Assembly: GCA_017619815.1 (NCBI GenBank)
Contig: JAFZRR010000005.1
Coordinates: 1 to 15,820 of the forward strand
DNA: 15,820 nt
Source: Bacilli bacterium
Lineage (GTDB): Bacteria; Bacillota_I; Bacilli_A; RFN20; CAG-826
Direction of reading: 5' to 3'
Shown here: one piece after another, positions 1 through 7,243 of the stretch
How positions within the stretch are numbered: the first letter of the stretch is position 1
How the letters are laid out: every line of letters begins with the position of its first letter
The notes under the pieces: model-generated
Databases searched by the model: none
What the model was told of the DNA's origin: nothing
What the model saw: the letters and a program-made list of their open reading frames with translations, nothing else
Position numbers and translations under genes: made by a program

Positions 1-9
1 CTTATGAAA

Positions 10-924
10 CTATTTCTTTTTCTCCTCTTCTTCGGAGATCTTCTTAAGTTCTTTGCTATCGTGTTTTCCACTTGTCTCATTGTAGAAGTTAACAACAATA
101 GATGTGATAACCGCAACAACGACAATACCATATAAACCTAAGAACACTGTTAATATTCTTCCGATTGGTGTGACGGCGACAAAGTCACCAAATCCAATCG
201 TGGTCACAACTGCGAAACAATACCATAAAGCTTCTGGGAAGGTGGTAATGCTATCTTCCACTTTCATGAAGACTAATGAGAAGCAAACAATCATTGTTAA
301 TAATCCAAACAAGATTTCTAATGAGAATGTATTTAAGACAATCTTGAATAAGACTTTAACTTTGAGTTGAGAGAAAGCAATGGATGCCGCTTCGATGAAG
401 GACACTACTGCGATAAAGATACATTCCACTAAGATGATGTTTTGAATTTGGCTTTCTTCAGCGATTGGGCTCACTAACATACCAATGGCCATTGCTATAG
501 CAAAGACAATAATCAAGCCATTGAAAATATAGGATCTGACATTTCTTTTTTGAATCATATTAAAGACGCATCCTAATATGAGATTCAAACAATATAATCC
601 CGCGGTTAATGAGAATAGGAATGGATTACTCTTTGCGAATAAAACAATAACGCCAAGAACAACGTTAAAGCCTAACATCACAATACATTTAATAAAGTTA
701 AGTTTAGTTCTTTCTTTTAAGAACATAATGATACTCATTACGCCTGCAGCGATGAATATCCAGACCAAATATTTAGGAGCTTGATCATAAGTATTATTTG
801 TAATTTCAATAATTGTTAAAGCGGAAAACACTAAGATAACCGCGGCAATTACTAAGCTACAAATAGTTAAAATTAATCTAAATATTGGTTTATCAATAAA
901 TTTAGTTTTTTCGGATTTTGCCAT
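10..924 (-). CDS. Potassium-channel-like membrane protein with extra N-terminal helices
   Basis: Predicted inner-membrane cation channel subunit of 304 residues. The C-terminal third has the two-helix pore layout: a hydrophobic helix (about residues 202-220), a pore loop with the selectivity filter TTIGFGD (241-247, a variant of TVGYGD), and an inner helix (about 257-281). A charged Lys/Glu-rich cytoplasmic tail follows. Before the pore are about six more hydrophobic segments, but none carries the Arg/Lys ladder of a voltage sensor, so voltage gating is unlikely. The six helices with Gly-rich hairpins recall HdeD/DUF308-type membrane proteins (inference). The ATG at 924 is preferred over an in-frame ATG at 960 because AAGAGGA lies 7 bases upstream of it and no ribosome site precedes 960. 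Stop is TAG. It lies behind the terminator of the purine operon, so it is probably a separate unit with no obvious link to that pathway. Confidence 0.85.
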   Translation of the reverse strand: MAKSEKTKFIDKPIFRLILTICSLVIAAVILVFSALTIIEITNNTYDQAPKYLVWIFIAAGVMSIIMFLKERTKLNFIKCIVMLGFNVVLGVIVLFAKSNPFLFSLTAGLYCLNLILGCVFNMIQKRNVRSYIFNGLIIVFAIAMAIGMLVSPIAEESQIQNIILVECIFIAVVSFIEAASIAFSQLKVKVLFKIVLNTFSLEILFGLLTMIVCFSLVFMKVEDSITTFPEALWYCFAVVTTIGFGDFVAVTPIGRILTVFLGLYGIVVVAVITSIVVNFYNETSGKHDSKELKKISEEEEKKK

Positions 925-931
925 AATAACA

Positions 932-938
932 TCCTCTT
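932..938 (-). promoter_or_regulatory. Ribosome binding site that sets the channel gene start
   Basis: On the minus strand this reads AAGAGGA, 7 bases before the ATG at 924. The alternative in-frame ATG at 960 has only an A/T-rich stretch in front of it. The site therefore supports the shorter, 304-residue protein. Confidence 0.7.
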
Positions 939-939
939 T

Positions 940-976
940 TTTGTCTTTTATATCATACATTGCTTATGCAAAAAGA
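940..976 (-). promoter_or_regulatory. Possible promoter for the channel gene
   Basis: On the minus strand, TGA-TATAAA (947-955) fits an extended -10 element. About 16 bases upstream is a weak T-rich -35 (TTTTTG), which overlaps the T-run of the preceding terminator. A start site near 940 would give a leader of about 15 bases that includes the ribosome site at 932-938 and excludes the ATG at 960. A/T-rich DNA gives such matches by chance, so this is tentative. Confidence 0.35.
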
Positions 977-1000
977 AAAACCGCAACATGATTGCTGCGG
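970..1000 (-). terminator. Intrinsic terminator ending the purine operon
   Basis: On the minus strand, the arms CCGCAGCA and TGTTGCGG pair over 8 bp (one G-T pair) around the loop ATCA (hairpin 981-1000). The run TTTTTCTTTTT follows at once (970-980). It sits about 20 bases past the stop of the carbamoyltransferase gene and separates the twelve-gene operon from the channel gene. It fills most of the 98-base gap between the two coding regions. Confidence 0.9.
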
Positions 1001-1022
1001 CTTATCTTAATAAGTTAATTAG

Positions 1023-2033
1023 TTATCTTCTATCGCCAGGAAGTTTATCGTGAACGAATAATGTCATAACGGCTTTTGCGGTATGAATTCTGTTCTCGGC
1101 TTCTTGATAAACGACAGATTGTGGACCATCGATAACTTCGTCAACGACTTCGTTCACTCTGTCCGCTGGTAAAGCGTGCATGTAACGGCAGCCTGGTTTG
1201 GCGAGTTTCATCATTTCTGGTGTACACTTCCATGCTTTTAACGCTAATAAAGCATCATCGACAACTGTTGTGGATTGGTTGGTAACCCATGAACCCCAGT
1301 TCTTTGGGAAGACAACGTCAGCATCTCTATAAGCGGCTTCCATATCATGTGTGATGGTTAATGAGCCACCGTTTTCTGCGGCGTTCTTACGGGCTTTTTC
1401 GATAACCCAGTCTGGTAAATCATAACCTTCTGGATAGGCTAATGTGACATCAATGCCATAGCGAGGGAATAATAAGACTTGGCTCACTGGAACGGAGATT
1501 GGTTTCTTGTGAGTTGTAGCCATTGCCCAGATGACGGAGACCTTTAAGTTCTTTGTGTGACCGAATTCATCTTCGATGGTCATTAAGTCTGCTAAAGCTT
1601 GCATTGGGTGATATAAGTCACATTGTAAGTTGATGATTGGGACTGTGGACCATTTCGCCATTTCGCGAATGTATTTGTTACCTAAACCCCAGTTGCAGTA
1701 ACGGCATGCGATCATGTGACCGAAACTAGATAAGATAACGGCGGTATCTTTGGCACTTTCACCATGAGCGATTTGCATCATGGAGGTGTCTAAGAATGTA
1801 GCGTGACCACCTAATTGGGCCATACCACTTTCGAAGGAGTTTCTGGTTCTTGTTGATTGTTCGAAGAACATTAAGAAACCGGTTTTTCCTTCTAACCAAT
1901 TGGTTTTTTCATTTGCGTAGAAAGCATCTTTTAAATCACGGCTCACTTTGAGCATGTAGTCGATTTCTTCTTTGGTGAAATCTTCTAATGTGATGAGGTG
2001 TCTACCCGCAAATCTTGGTGCGATTTTTTCCAT
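1023..2033 (-). CDS. ygeW: YgeW-type knotted carbamoyltransferase
   Basis: Cytoplasmic aspartate/ornithine carbamoyltransferase-family enzyme, 336 residues. Visible motifs are the carbamoyl-phosphate loop STRTR (60-64), HPMQ (142-145), a proline-containing loop KPISVP (177-182) like the one that makes the knot in YgeW and acetylornithine transcarbamylases, HALPADR (286-292), and the C-terminal ENRIH (313-317). NLQCD before HP and IAHGE at 88-92 match E. coli YgeW from memory. E. coli YgeW is longer (about 396 residues), and the usual HCLP cysteine is Ala287 here. The likely role is catabolic: moving a carbamoyl group from a ureido compound to phosphate, giving carbamoyl phosphate (inference; the substrate is unproven). 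It is the last gene of the operon, 24 bases after ygeY. Upstream of the ATG there is an in-frame TAA, which fixes the start. An N-acyl-ornithine transcarbamylase is the main alternative. Confidence 0.85.
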   Translation of the reverse strand: MEKIAPRFAGRHLITLEDFTKEEIDYMLKVSRDLKDAFYANEKTNWLEGKTGFLMFFEQSTRTRNSFESGMAQLGGHATFLDTSMMQIAHGESAKDTAVILSSFGHMIACRYCNWGLGNKYIREMAKWSTVPIINLQCDLYHPMQALADLMTIEDEFGHTKNLKVSVIWAMATTHKKPISVPVSQVLLFPRYGIDVTLAYPEGYDLPDWVIEKARKNAAENGGSLTITHDMEAAYRDADVVFPKNWGSWVTNQSTTVVDDALLALKAWKCTPEMMKLAKPGCRYMHALPADRVNEVVDEVIDGPQSVVYQEAENRIHTAKAVMTLFVHDKLPGDRR

Positions 2034-2047
2034 AAATTTTTGTTAAA

Positions 2048-2052
2048 CTCCT
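2048..2052 (-). promoter_or_regulatory. Ribosome binding site with unusually long spacing before ygeW
   Basis: AGGAG on the minus strand lies 14 bases before the only possible ATG (2033), since an in-frame TAA lies between the two. Other genes in this operon mostly have 4-10 bases. The long A/T-rich spacer may lower translation of this last gene. Confidence 0.5.
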
Positions 2053-2057
2053 ATATT

Positions 2058-3293
2058 CTATTTTTTCGCTAAACGAGCGAGATAAAGTTTTGGTAAGACA
2101 GCATACATAGCCGCGCAAATAACGAGGTCTTGTTTACGTGTCTTTTCATTTGGTGCGTGAGCTTCTTTTTCATCACCAGGACCAAATCCGATACATGGAA
2201 TACCATATCTACCCATAATGGCAACGCCATTTGTGGAGAATGTCCATTTATCAATGATTGGGGCTTTTTCAAATAATCCTTCGTAGCCTTCTTTCATGGA
2301 TTGAACGAAGATACTATCTTCTGGAATAACCCATGTTGGGAAGTAACATTCGATTGGATAATTTAAGCCTGTATAGCTTGGTCTTTCATATTGATACATG
2401 AAGACTTCCGCATTAGCGGCCTTACACGCTGGTAAGTTTTTGATTTCATTGATGGAAGTAACATCGTTTTCACCGACTGTTAATCTTCTATCAAGAGAGA
2501 TCCAACAACCATCAGCAACCGCGCAGCGGCTTGGTGATTTGTGGAAGATTTGACTAATGGTAACTGTACCTTTTCCTAAGAATGGGTCATAAGCAAGACC
2601 GCCTTCTTCTGGTTTCTTTTCATTGAGTTCTTTGATTTGTTCAATGATTGGAGCCATCTTGTAAATCGCGTTATCACCACGTTCTGGTGCACTACCATGG
2701 CAAGAGATACCACGGACATTAACGCAGATTTCCATACGTCCACGATGGCCGCGATAGATTCTACAAGATGTTGGTTCTGTAGAAACGACAAATTCTGGTC
2801 TCACATTATCTTCACAGATGATGTATTTCCAGCATAAGCCATCGCAGTCTTCTTCTTGGACTGTACCAGTAATGACTAATGTATAGTCATCTTCTAAGCC
2901 TAATTCTTTAATGATTTTGGCAGCGTAGACCATTGAGGCCATACCACCTTCTTGGTCACTTGTTCCACGACCACCGATATGAACATCATCTTCGTAGCCT
3001 TTATATGGATCAAATGTCCAGTTTTTGATTTCGCCGATACCGACTGTGTCGATGTGTGCGTCCATACCGATAAGGTGTTTACCATGACCGATATAACCTA
3101 AGATGTTGCCCATTGGATCGATGACGACTTTATCAAAGCCGACTTTTTCCATTTCTTCTTTGATTCTTAAGACAACTTCTCTTTCTTCGCAGGATTCGCT
3201 TGGAATAGCGACCATATCGCGAAGGAATTTAACCATATCTGGTTTGTATTTTTCCGCTAAAGCAAGAACTTGTTTGAAATCGACATTACTCAT
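2058..3293 (-). CDS. ygeY: YgeY-type M20 family metallohydrolase
   Basis: Cytoplasmic di-metal hydrolase of the M20 peptidase/deacylase family, 411 residues, of the YgeY group that travels with purine and selenium-linked molybdenum hydroxylase genes. The metal and catalytic residues are all visible: H80 and D82 in AHID, D113 in TSDQEGG, E147-E148 in VQEED, E173 in STEP, and H379 in EAHAPNE. The dimerisation-domain histidine is probably H199 in CHGSAP. M20 enzymes include N-carbamoyl-amino-acid hydrolases, so removal of an N-carbamoyl or amide group from a ureido acid such as 2,3-diureidopropionate is the suggested role (inference). Its start overlaps the end of the preceding PLP gene by 8 bases, which suggests translational coupling. 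No frameshift or missing ligand is seen. An ordinary dipeptidase is less likely in this setting. Confidence 0.88.
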   Translation of the reverse strand: MSNVDFKQVLALAEKYKPDMVKFLRDMVAIPSESCEEREVVLRIKEEMEKVGFDKVVIDPMGNILGYIGHGKHLIGMDAHIDTVGIGEIKNWTFDPYKGYEDDVHIGGRGTSDQEGGMASMVYAAKIIKELGLEDDYTLVITGTVQEEDCDGLCWKYIICEDNVRPEFVVSTEPTSCRIYRGHRGRMEICVNVRGISCHGSAPERGDNAIYKMAPIIEQIKELNEKKPEEGGLAYDPFLGKGTVTISQIFHKSPSRCAVADGCWISLDRRLTVGENDVTSINEIKNLPACKAANAEVFMYQYERPSYTGLNYPIECYFPTWVIPEDSIFVQSMKEGYEGLFEKAPIIDKWTFSTNGVAIMGRYGIPCIGFGPGDEKEAHAPNEKTRKQDLVICAAMYAVLPKLYLARLAKK

Positions 3294-4671
3294 ACTTAAT
3301 TGTCTTTCCTCTCATCTTTTTAATCTTGGCGTCGTATTCCTTGATTTTTGCGTATTCTTTATCCCAGAAGGATTGTTTCTTCATACTATCTAAGTATTCT
3401 TTAGAATAACCGAACTTTAACCAGTCTCTTTCTTTTTGTTCAAAGAGAGCTTGTTTGGCCTTTGGACCACGTGTATCTAAGATATACTTTGTATCCGCAC
3501 CCATGAAGACATCGTTGAACCAACGATCTAAAACGTGATCAGTGATTTCGAGTTCTCTGTTGTATAAGTCTTCGATAACGGATGGATATCTATCAAAGCT
3601 ATCTGTAGCGATGGTAACAACGTTATCTTGTGGGCCGAGTTTTAAGTATTTTGCCATCTTAATCGCGCCTAAGATATTACAAATACCAGAGACACCGAAT
3701 AAGTCGACCATCTTCTTAGCTTCAGCGCGTTTAACACCGTGTTTAACTAAGACATCTGTACCTTCGTGGATGACTTCAAGACCTCTAACACAATCTTCGT
3801 CGATTAATTGAACGATGAAGTCTGTTGTTAAGGCATTGTGAATTAATGTAATCATCTTATCGCCGATACCTTCAATTCTGTGTTGTCCGAGACCACCATT
3901 GGTGAGGGTTGAACATTCGTGTGGTTCAAGCGCTGCGATTTTACATTCTGGGAATTTCTTTTTGATTTGATCGCCGGCGGCTAATGTGCCTGCACTACCA
4001 GGTGCGGAACAGAAGCATGCGACACGACCATTACCGATTCCTTTGACAGCTTCAATACATGAATTACCGGTCACGTGTCTGTGGAAACGATAGTTTGGTA
4101 ACAATTCAAATTGCGCTAAGGTAGCGTTCTTTGGATCTTTCTTTAATTCGTAGGTTCTCTCTAAAGTTAAGATAACGTCAGATTCACTACCAGGTGTTAA
4201 ATCGAGTTTGGCACCATATTTTTGAATTCTTTCATATCTTTCTTTAGACATGTTGTCTGGCATAATGACGATTGCGTCATATTTCATTAAGTTGGTGATG
4301 TAGCTAACACCGATACCAAAGTTACCTGTAGAAGGACCTAAGATAGTGTGTTTGCCTGGAATGATTTCTCCATCAACACAACCTTCCATAAGTGTGGCAT
4401 AAGCAGGACCAACTTTATGGGAGCCAGAAGGGAAGTATTTACCTAATAACACAACGATGTTTGCATCAACACCTGTAAGTGCTTTTGGTAAGACGATTTT
4501 GTTAACGGTGCCGTCTTTGCTGTTTTTCCAAGTGATATTGAAGAGGTTGATTGGATCAAGTTCATTCTCTTTTAACGCTTTTTCAGCAGCTTTTCTCACC
4601 GCTTTGTCTTGGTGACTTGGATTCAACATTTCATCATATGTTGGACCAAATGGAATTTTTGCTTTTGGCAT
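3286..4671 (-). CDS. Cysteine-synthase-like fold-type II PLP enzyme
   Basis: PLP-dependent enzyme of 461 residues, related to cysteine synthase and cystathionine beta-synthase catalytic domains. K86 in SGSHKVG is the likely Schiff-base lysine. The STGN loop (114-117) matches the substrate carboxylate loop, and SAPGSAGTL (222-230) matches the Gly-rich phosphate loop. The protein is about 150 residues longer than CysK, with a charged C-terminal extension (about 375-461) ending in a Lys-rich segment. It is not the canonical diaminopropionate ammonia-lyase YgeX, whose lysine motif and length differ, yet it occupies the ygeX-like position next to ygeY and ygeW. Beta-elimination of an amine or ureido group from a 2,3-diamino-acid derivative is a reasonable guess but unproven; cysteine-type beta-replacement is the alternative. 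The ATG follows the previous stop directly, with AGGAGA 8 bases upstream. Confidence 0.8.
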   Translation of the reverse strand: MPKAKIPFGPTYDEMLNPSHQDKAVRKAAEKALKENELDPINLFNITWKNSKDGTVNKIVLPKALTGVDANIVVLLGKYFPSGSHKVGPAYATLMEGCVDGEIIPGKHTILGPSTGNFGIGVSYITNLMKYDAIVIMPDNMSKERYERIQKYGAKLDLTPGSESDVILTLERTYELKKDPKNATLAQFELLPNYRFHRHVTGNSCIEAVKGIGNGRVACFCSAPGSAGTLAAGDQIKKKFPECKIAALEPHECSTLTNGGLGQHRIEGIGDKMITLIHNALTTDFIVQLIDEDCVRGLEVIHEGTDVLVKHGVKRAEAKKMVDLFGVSGICNILGAIKMAKYLKLGPQDNVVTIATDSFDRYPSVIEDLYNRELEITDHVLDRWFNDVFMGADTKYILDTRGPKAKQALFEQKERDWLKFGYSKEYLDSMKKQSFWDKEYAKIKEYDAKIKKMRGKTIKYE

Positions 4672-5922
4672 TTAAATAATCTCCTTTTCTCTTAAATATT
4701 TATCTAGAATTGCTAGATCGGGTTTCATTACTTCGGGTTGGGTAATTGCCTTTTGTGCATTTGCCGGATCTTTAAGTCCGTTTCCTGTGACTATGAAGGT
4801 CACGGATTCATCTTTTCTTATGATTCCTTCTTTTAACGCCTTCATTAACCCGGCAAGCGAGGCAACTCCCGCAGGTTCCCCGAAGATACCTTCAGTTCGA
4901 CCTAGCAAGGCTTCTACCTCAAGAATGTCGCTATCTGGGACCGATATCCAGACACCATGACTATTCCTAACCGCATTAATAGCCTTAATCGGATTACGTG
5001 GAATGCCAACAGCAATACTGTCAGCAATGGTATTCTCATCTGCTTCCTTTAATGGTTCATTATTGTGATCCGCAATAACGAATGGTTCGCAGCCAGTACT
5101 TTGTACCGCGAGAATACGTGGGATCCTTTCAATTAACCCCAATTCCTTAAGATCATGAAATCCTTTATAAACACCTCCGACTGTGCATCCGTCTCCGACT
5201 GAGACACACACCCAATCAGTGGGTTTAAAACCTAGTTGTTCGGCAATCTCTAATGAGACTGTCTTTTTACCTTCCACCATCCATGGGTTGATGGCGGCGT
5301 TACGATTGTACCAACCGTATTTATCAATCGCGGCTTTTGATAATTGGAAAGCGGCTTTATAGTCACCATCCACTTTAATCAATGTCGCACCATATAAACA
5401 TATTTGTGTGGTCTTTCCAATTGGCGCTCTTTTTGGGACAAAGATAACTGCTGGTAGTCCCATGTGTGCTGCGTGACAAGCACATGAGCTCGCTGCGTTA
5501 CCTGTTGAGGAACAAGAGATAACTTTCGCTCCTGCTTCAATCGCTTTAAGAACCGCTACACCACTTGCTCTATCTTTACTTGAGCCTGATGGATTGAGGC
5601 CATCATCTTTGATATAGAGTTCTTTAAGACCTAATAATTTTGCGAGGTTGTTTGATTTAATAAGTGGGGTCCAACCAATACGGAGCATCTCATGAATATG
5701 CTCATTACTAACCCCCATAAGTGGAGCGTATCTCCACATGGAATAATCGGTGTTTTTCTTAAAATAGTCGAGATTTAAGACTTTTTTGAGCTCTTCGTAG
5801 TCAAATACGACATCGAGAATTCCTTTTTCTCCACAATCTGGGCAAGTTAATGAAGCTTCATTTTCTTTGAAGAATTTACCACAGATTGTGCACTTATAAC
5901 CTTTGACAAATCTATTTCCCAT
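4672..5922 (-). CDS. Threonine-synthase-like PLP enzyme with zinc ribbon
   Basis: Fold-type II PLP enzyme of 416 residues resembling the archaeal/Bacillota form of threonine synthase. An N-terminal zinc-ribbon-like element has four cysteines (C11, C14, C27, C30). K116 in NPSGSSKDRAS is the PLP lysine (the usual motif has Phe just before it; Ser here). Other motifs are SSTGN (138-142), GDGCTVGG (243-250), FGEPAGVAS (348-356) and TGNGLKD (379-385, close to the family's TGHGLKD). The true enzyme turns O-phosphohomoserine into threonine, but no homoserine gene is in the window. Its place between a hydroxylase FAD subunit and a second PLP enzyme suggests a catabolic ammonia-lyase or related role (inference). 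The ribosome site AGGAGG overlaps the stop of the upstream gene and lies 4 bases before the ATG. A genuine threonine synthase cannot be excluded. Confidence 0.8.
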   Translation of the reverse strand: MGNRFVKGYKCTICGKFFKENEASLTCPDCGEKGILDVVFDYEELKKVLNLDYFKKNTDYSMWRYAPLMGVSNEHIHEMLRIGWTPLIKSNNLAKLLGLKELYIKDDGLNPSGSSKDRASGVAVLKAIEAGAKVISCSSTGNAASSCACHAAHMGLPAVIFVPKRAPIGKTTQICLYGATLIKVDGDYKAAFQLSKAAIDKYGWYNRNAAINPWMVEGKKTVSLEIAEQLGFKPTDWVCVSVGDGCTVGGVYKGFHDLKELGLIERIPRILAVQSTGCEPFVIADHNNEPLKEADENTIADSIAVGIPRNPIKAINAVRNSHGVWISVPDSDILEVEALLGRTEGIFGEPAGVASLAGLMKALKEGIIRKDESVTFIVTGNGLKDPANAQKAITQPEVMKPDLAILDKYLREKEII

Positions 5923-5930
5923 ACACCCTC

Positions 5931-6773
5931 CTATTCAATTGTTAATATGAAGTCTTTAAGAATATTCATCGCTACTTTATAACGATATTCTTTCGTACTT
6001 CTTTGATCGGTAATTGGTGTGACAAACTTACCCATATCTTTGATGATATCTTCGACATGGTTATGTAATTCTTCCACAGACATACCGATGTATTTTTCTT
6101 CTGTTTTTCTATCTCTCACACATGTGATGGAAACACTACCAAAGGCCATACGTAAGTCTTTAACTTTTCCGTTTTCCACTTCATATCCACCGGCAAAGGT
6201 AATCTTAGAAATTGATTCCGCAGCACGGCTTCCGACCTTTCTCCAGTAAGTATTTAAATCATCGTGATGAGGGATGAAGATTTCTTTAATTAATTCGTTT
6301 TTCTCTCTATGAATCTTACGGACACCAAAGATGAAGTCCTTGATTGGCATCATGCGAGAGCCGTTGATATTCACGAGTTCTAATTCAGCATCTAAAAGAT
6401 ATAAACCAACGATGGAGTCACCCGCAGGTGATGCGTTAGCGATATTGCCCGCCATCGTGGCCATATTTCTAATATTTGGTGAAGCGAGTTCATGAATAAT
6501 TTGTTTTAAAATTTCTGGAACTAATTCATTCTCTTCAATATCAGAGAACTTTGTTCCTGCTCCAATATGAACACCTTTTTCATCTTCAAAGATGTATTGG
6601 AGTTCTTCTAAGTTAGAGATATAGCAAACATCTTTATCAAAGTTAGGGATGAGTCCACTTCTTTGATGTTTAACCACCATTAAATCAGTGCCACCGGCCA
6701 TGATGTAGCAGTCATGTTTATCTAATACTTCTAAGGCTTCTTTAAGAGTAGAAGGAATATAATGTTTTACCAT
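5931..6773 (-). CDS. ygfM: FAD-binding subunit of xanthine-dehydrogenase-type hydroxylase (YgfM-like)
   Basis: Medium subunit (280 residues) that holds FAD and passes electrons between the 2Fe-2S subunit and NAD or another carrier. The family motifs are in order: AGGTDL (26-31) for FAD pyrophosphate binding, then MAGNIANASPAGD (107-119), KVGSRAAESISK (179-190), and DQRSTKEYR (256-264) near the C-terminus. The length is normal for the separate FAD subunit. It overlaps the 2Fe-2S gene upstream by 7 bases (6767-6773), and a GGAGGA site lies before its ATG, so the two are probably co-translated. It is the only FAD subunit in the window and may serve one or both hydroxylases. E. coli YgfM is the counterpart next to XdhD. 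Confidence 0.9.
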   Translation of the reverse strand: MVKHYIPSTLKEALEVLDKHDCYIMAGGTDLMVVKHQRSGLIPNFDKDVCYISNLEELQYIFEDEKGVHIGAGTKFSDIEENELVPEILKQIIHELASPNIRNMATMAGNIANASPAGDSIVGLYLLDAELELVNINGSRMMPIKDFIFGVRKIHREKNELIKEIFIPHHDDLNTYWRKVGSRAAESISKITFAGGYEVENGKVKDLRMAFGSVSITCVRDRKTEEKYIGMSVEELHNHVEDIIKDMGKFVTPITDQRSTKEYRYKVAMNILKDFILTIE

Positions 6774-7243
6774 TCGATATCTCCTCCATTTTCCGCGATA
6801 TCTAATACCGCTTTTACAATTGCGTTATAACCAGTACAACGACATAAGTTACCAGACAAAGCCACTCTTACTTCTTCTTCTGTTGGGTGAGGATTCTTTT
6901 TAAGAAGTGTGTAGGTATTTAGAATCATACCTGGTGTGCAGAAACCACATTGGCTAGCACCAAAGTCTGCAAATGCATCAGCGATGATTCTATATTGTGG
7001 AGTGTTTCTAAATCCTTCAATCGTTGTGATATGTTTTCCAATCACATTGGCGACAGGTGTTAAACATGAATCATAACAAACACCATCAACAATGACAGAG
7101 CAGGCACCACAAGCACCTTCACCGCATCCTTCTTTGACACCAGTGATATGTAATTTGATACGGAGGACATCAAGTAATCTTGTAGATGGGTCAACATCGA
7201 TAATTACTTCTTTGTCATCGACATAAAAACTAATATTTTCCAT
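6767..7243 (-). CDS. 2Fe-2S subunit of second molybdenum hydroxylase
   Basis: Small electron-transfer subunit, 158 residues, with two [2Fe-2S] clusters. The plant-ferredoxin-like half has C40, C45, C48 and C60 (GCGEGACGAC). The helical half has C99 and C102 (QCGFCTPG) and C134 and C136 (NLCRCTGY). All eight ligands and the canonical context are present. The ATG at 7243 is chosen: GGAGGT lies 8 bases upstream, whereas an in-frame TTG two codons earlier (7249) lies only 2 bases from that site. The start overlaps the end of the molybdopterin subunit gene by 14 bases. In E. coli XdhD this domain is fused to the molybdopterin domain; here they are separate genes, with the large subunit first. Confidence 0.92.
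   Translation of the reverse strand: MENISFYVDDKEVIIDVDPSTRLLDVLRIKLHITGVKEGCGEGACGACSVIVDGVCYDSCLTPVANVIGKHITTIEGFRNTPQYRIIADAFADFGASQCGFCTPGMILNTYTLLKKNPHPTEEEVRVALSGNLCRCTGYNAIVKAVLDIAENGGDIEW

Noticed and set aside
958..960. ATG at 960 as the start of the channel gene
   Set aside because: No ribosome site precedes it, and it overlaps a possible -10 element. The ATG at 924 has a good site.
4672..5922. Plain threonine biosynthesis gene in a threonine operon
   Set aside because: No homoserine dehydrogenase or kinase is adjacent, and the gene is embedded in the purine block. It is kept only as an alternative in the gene entry.
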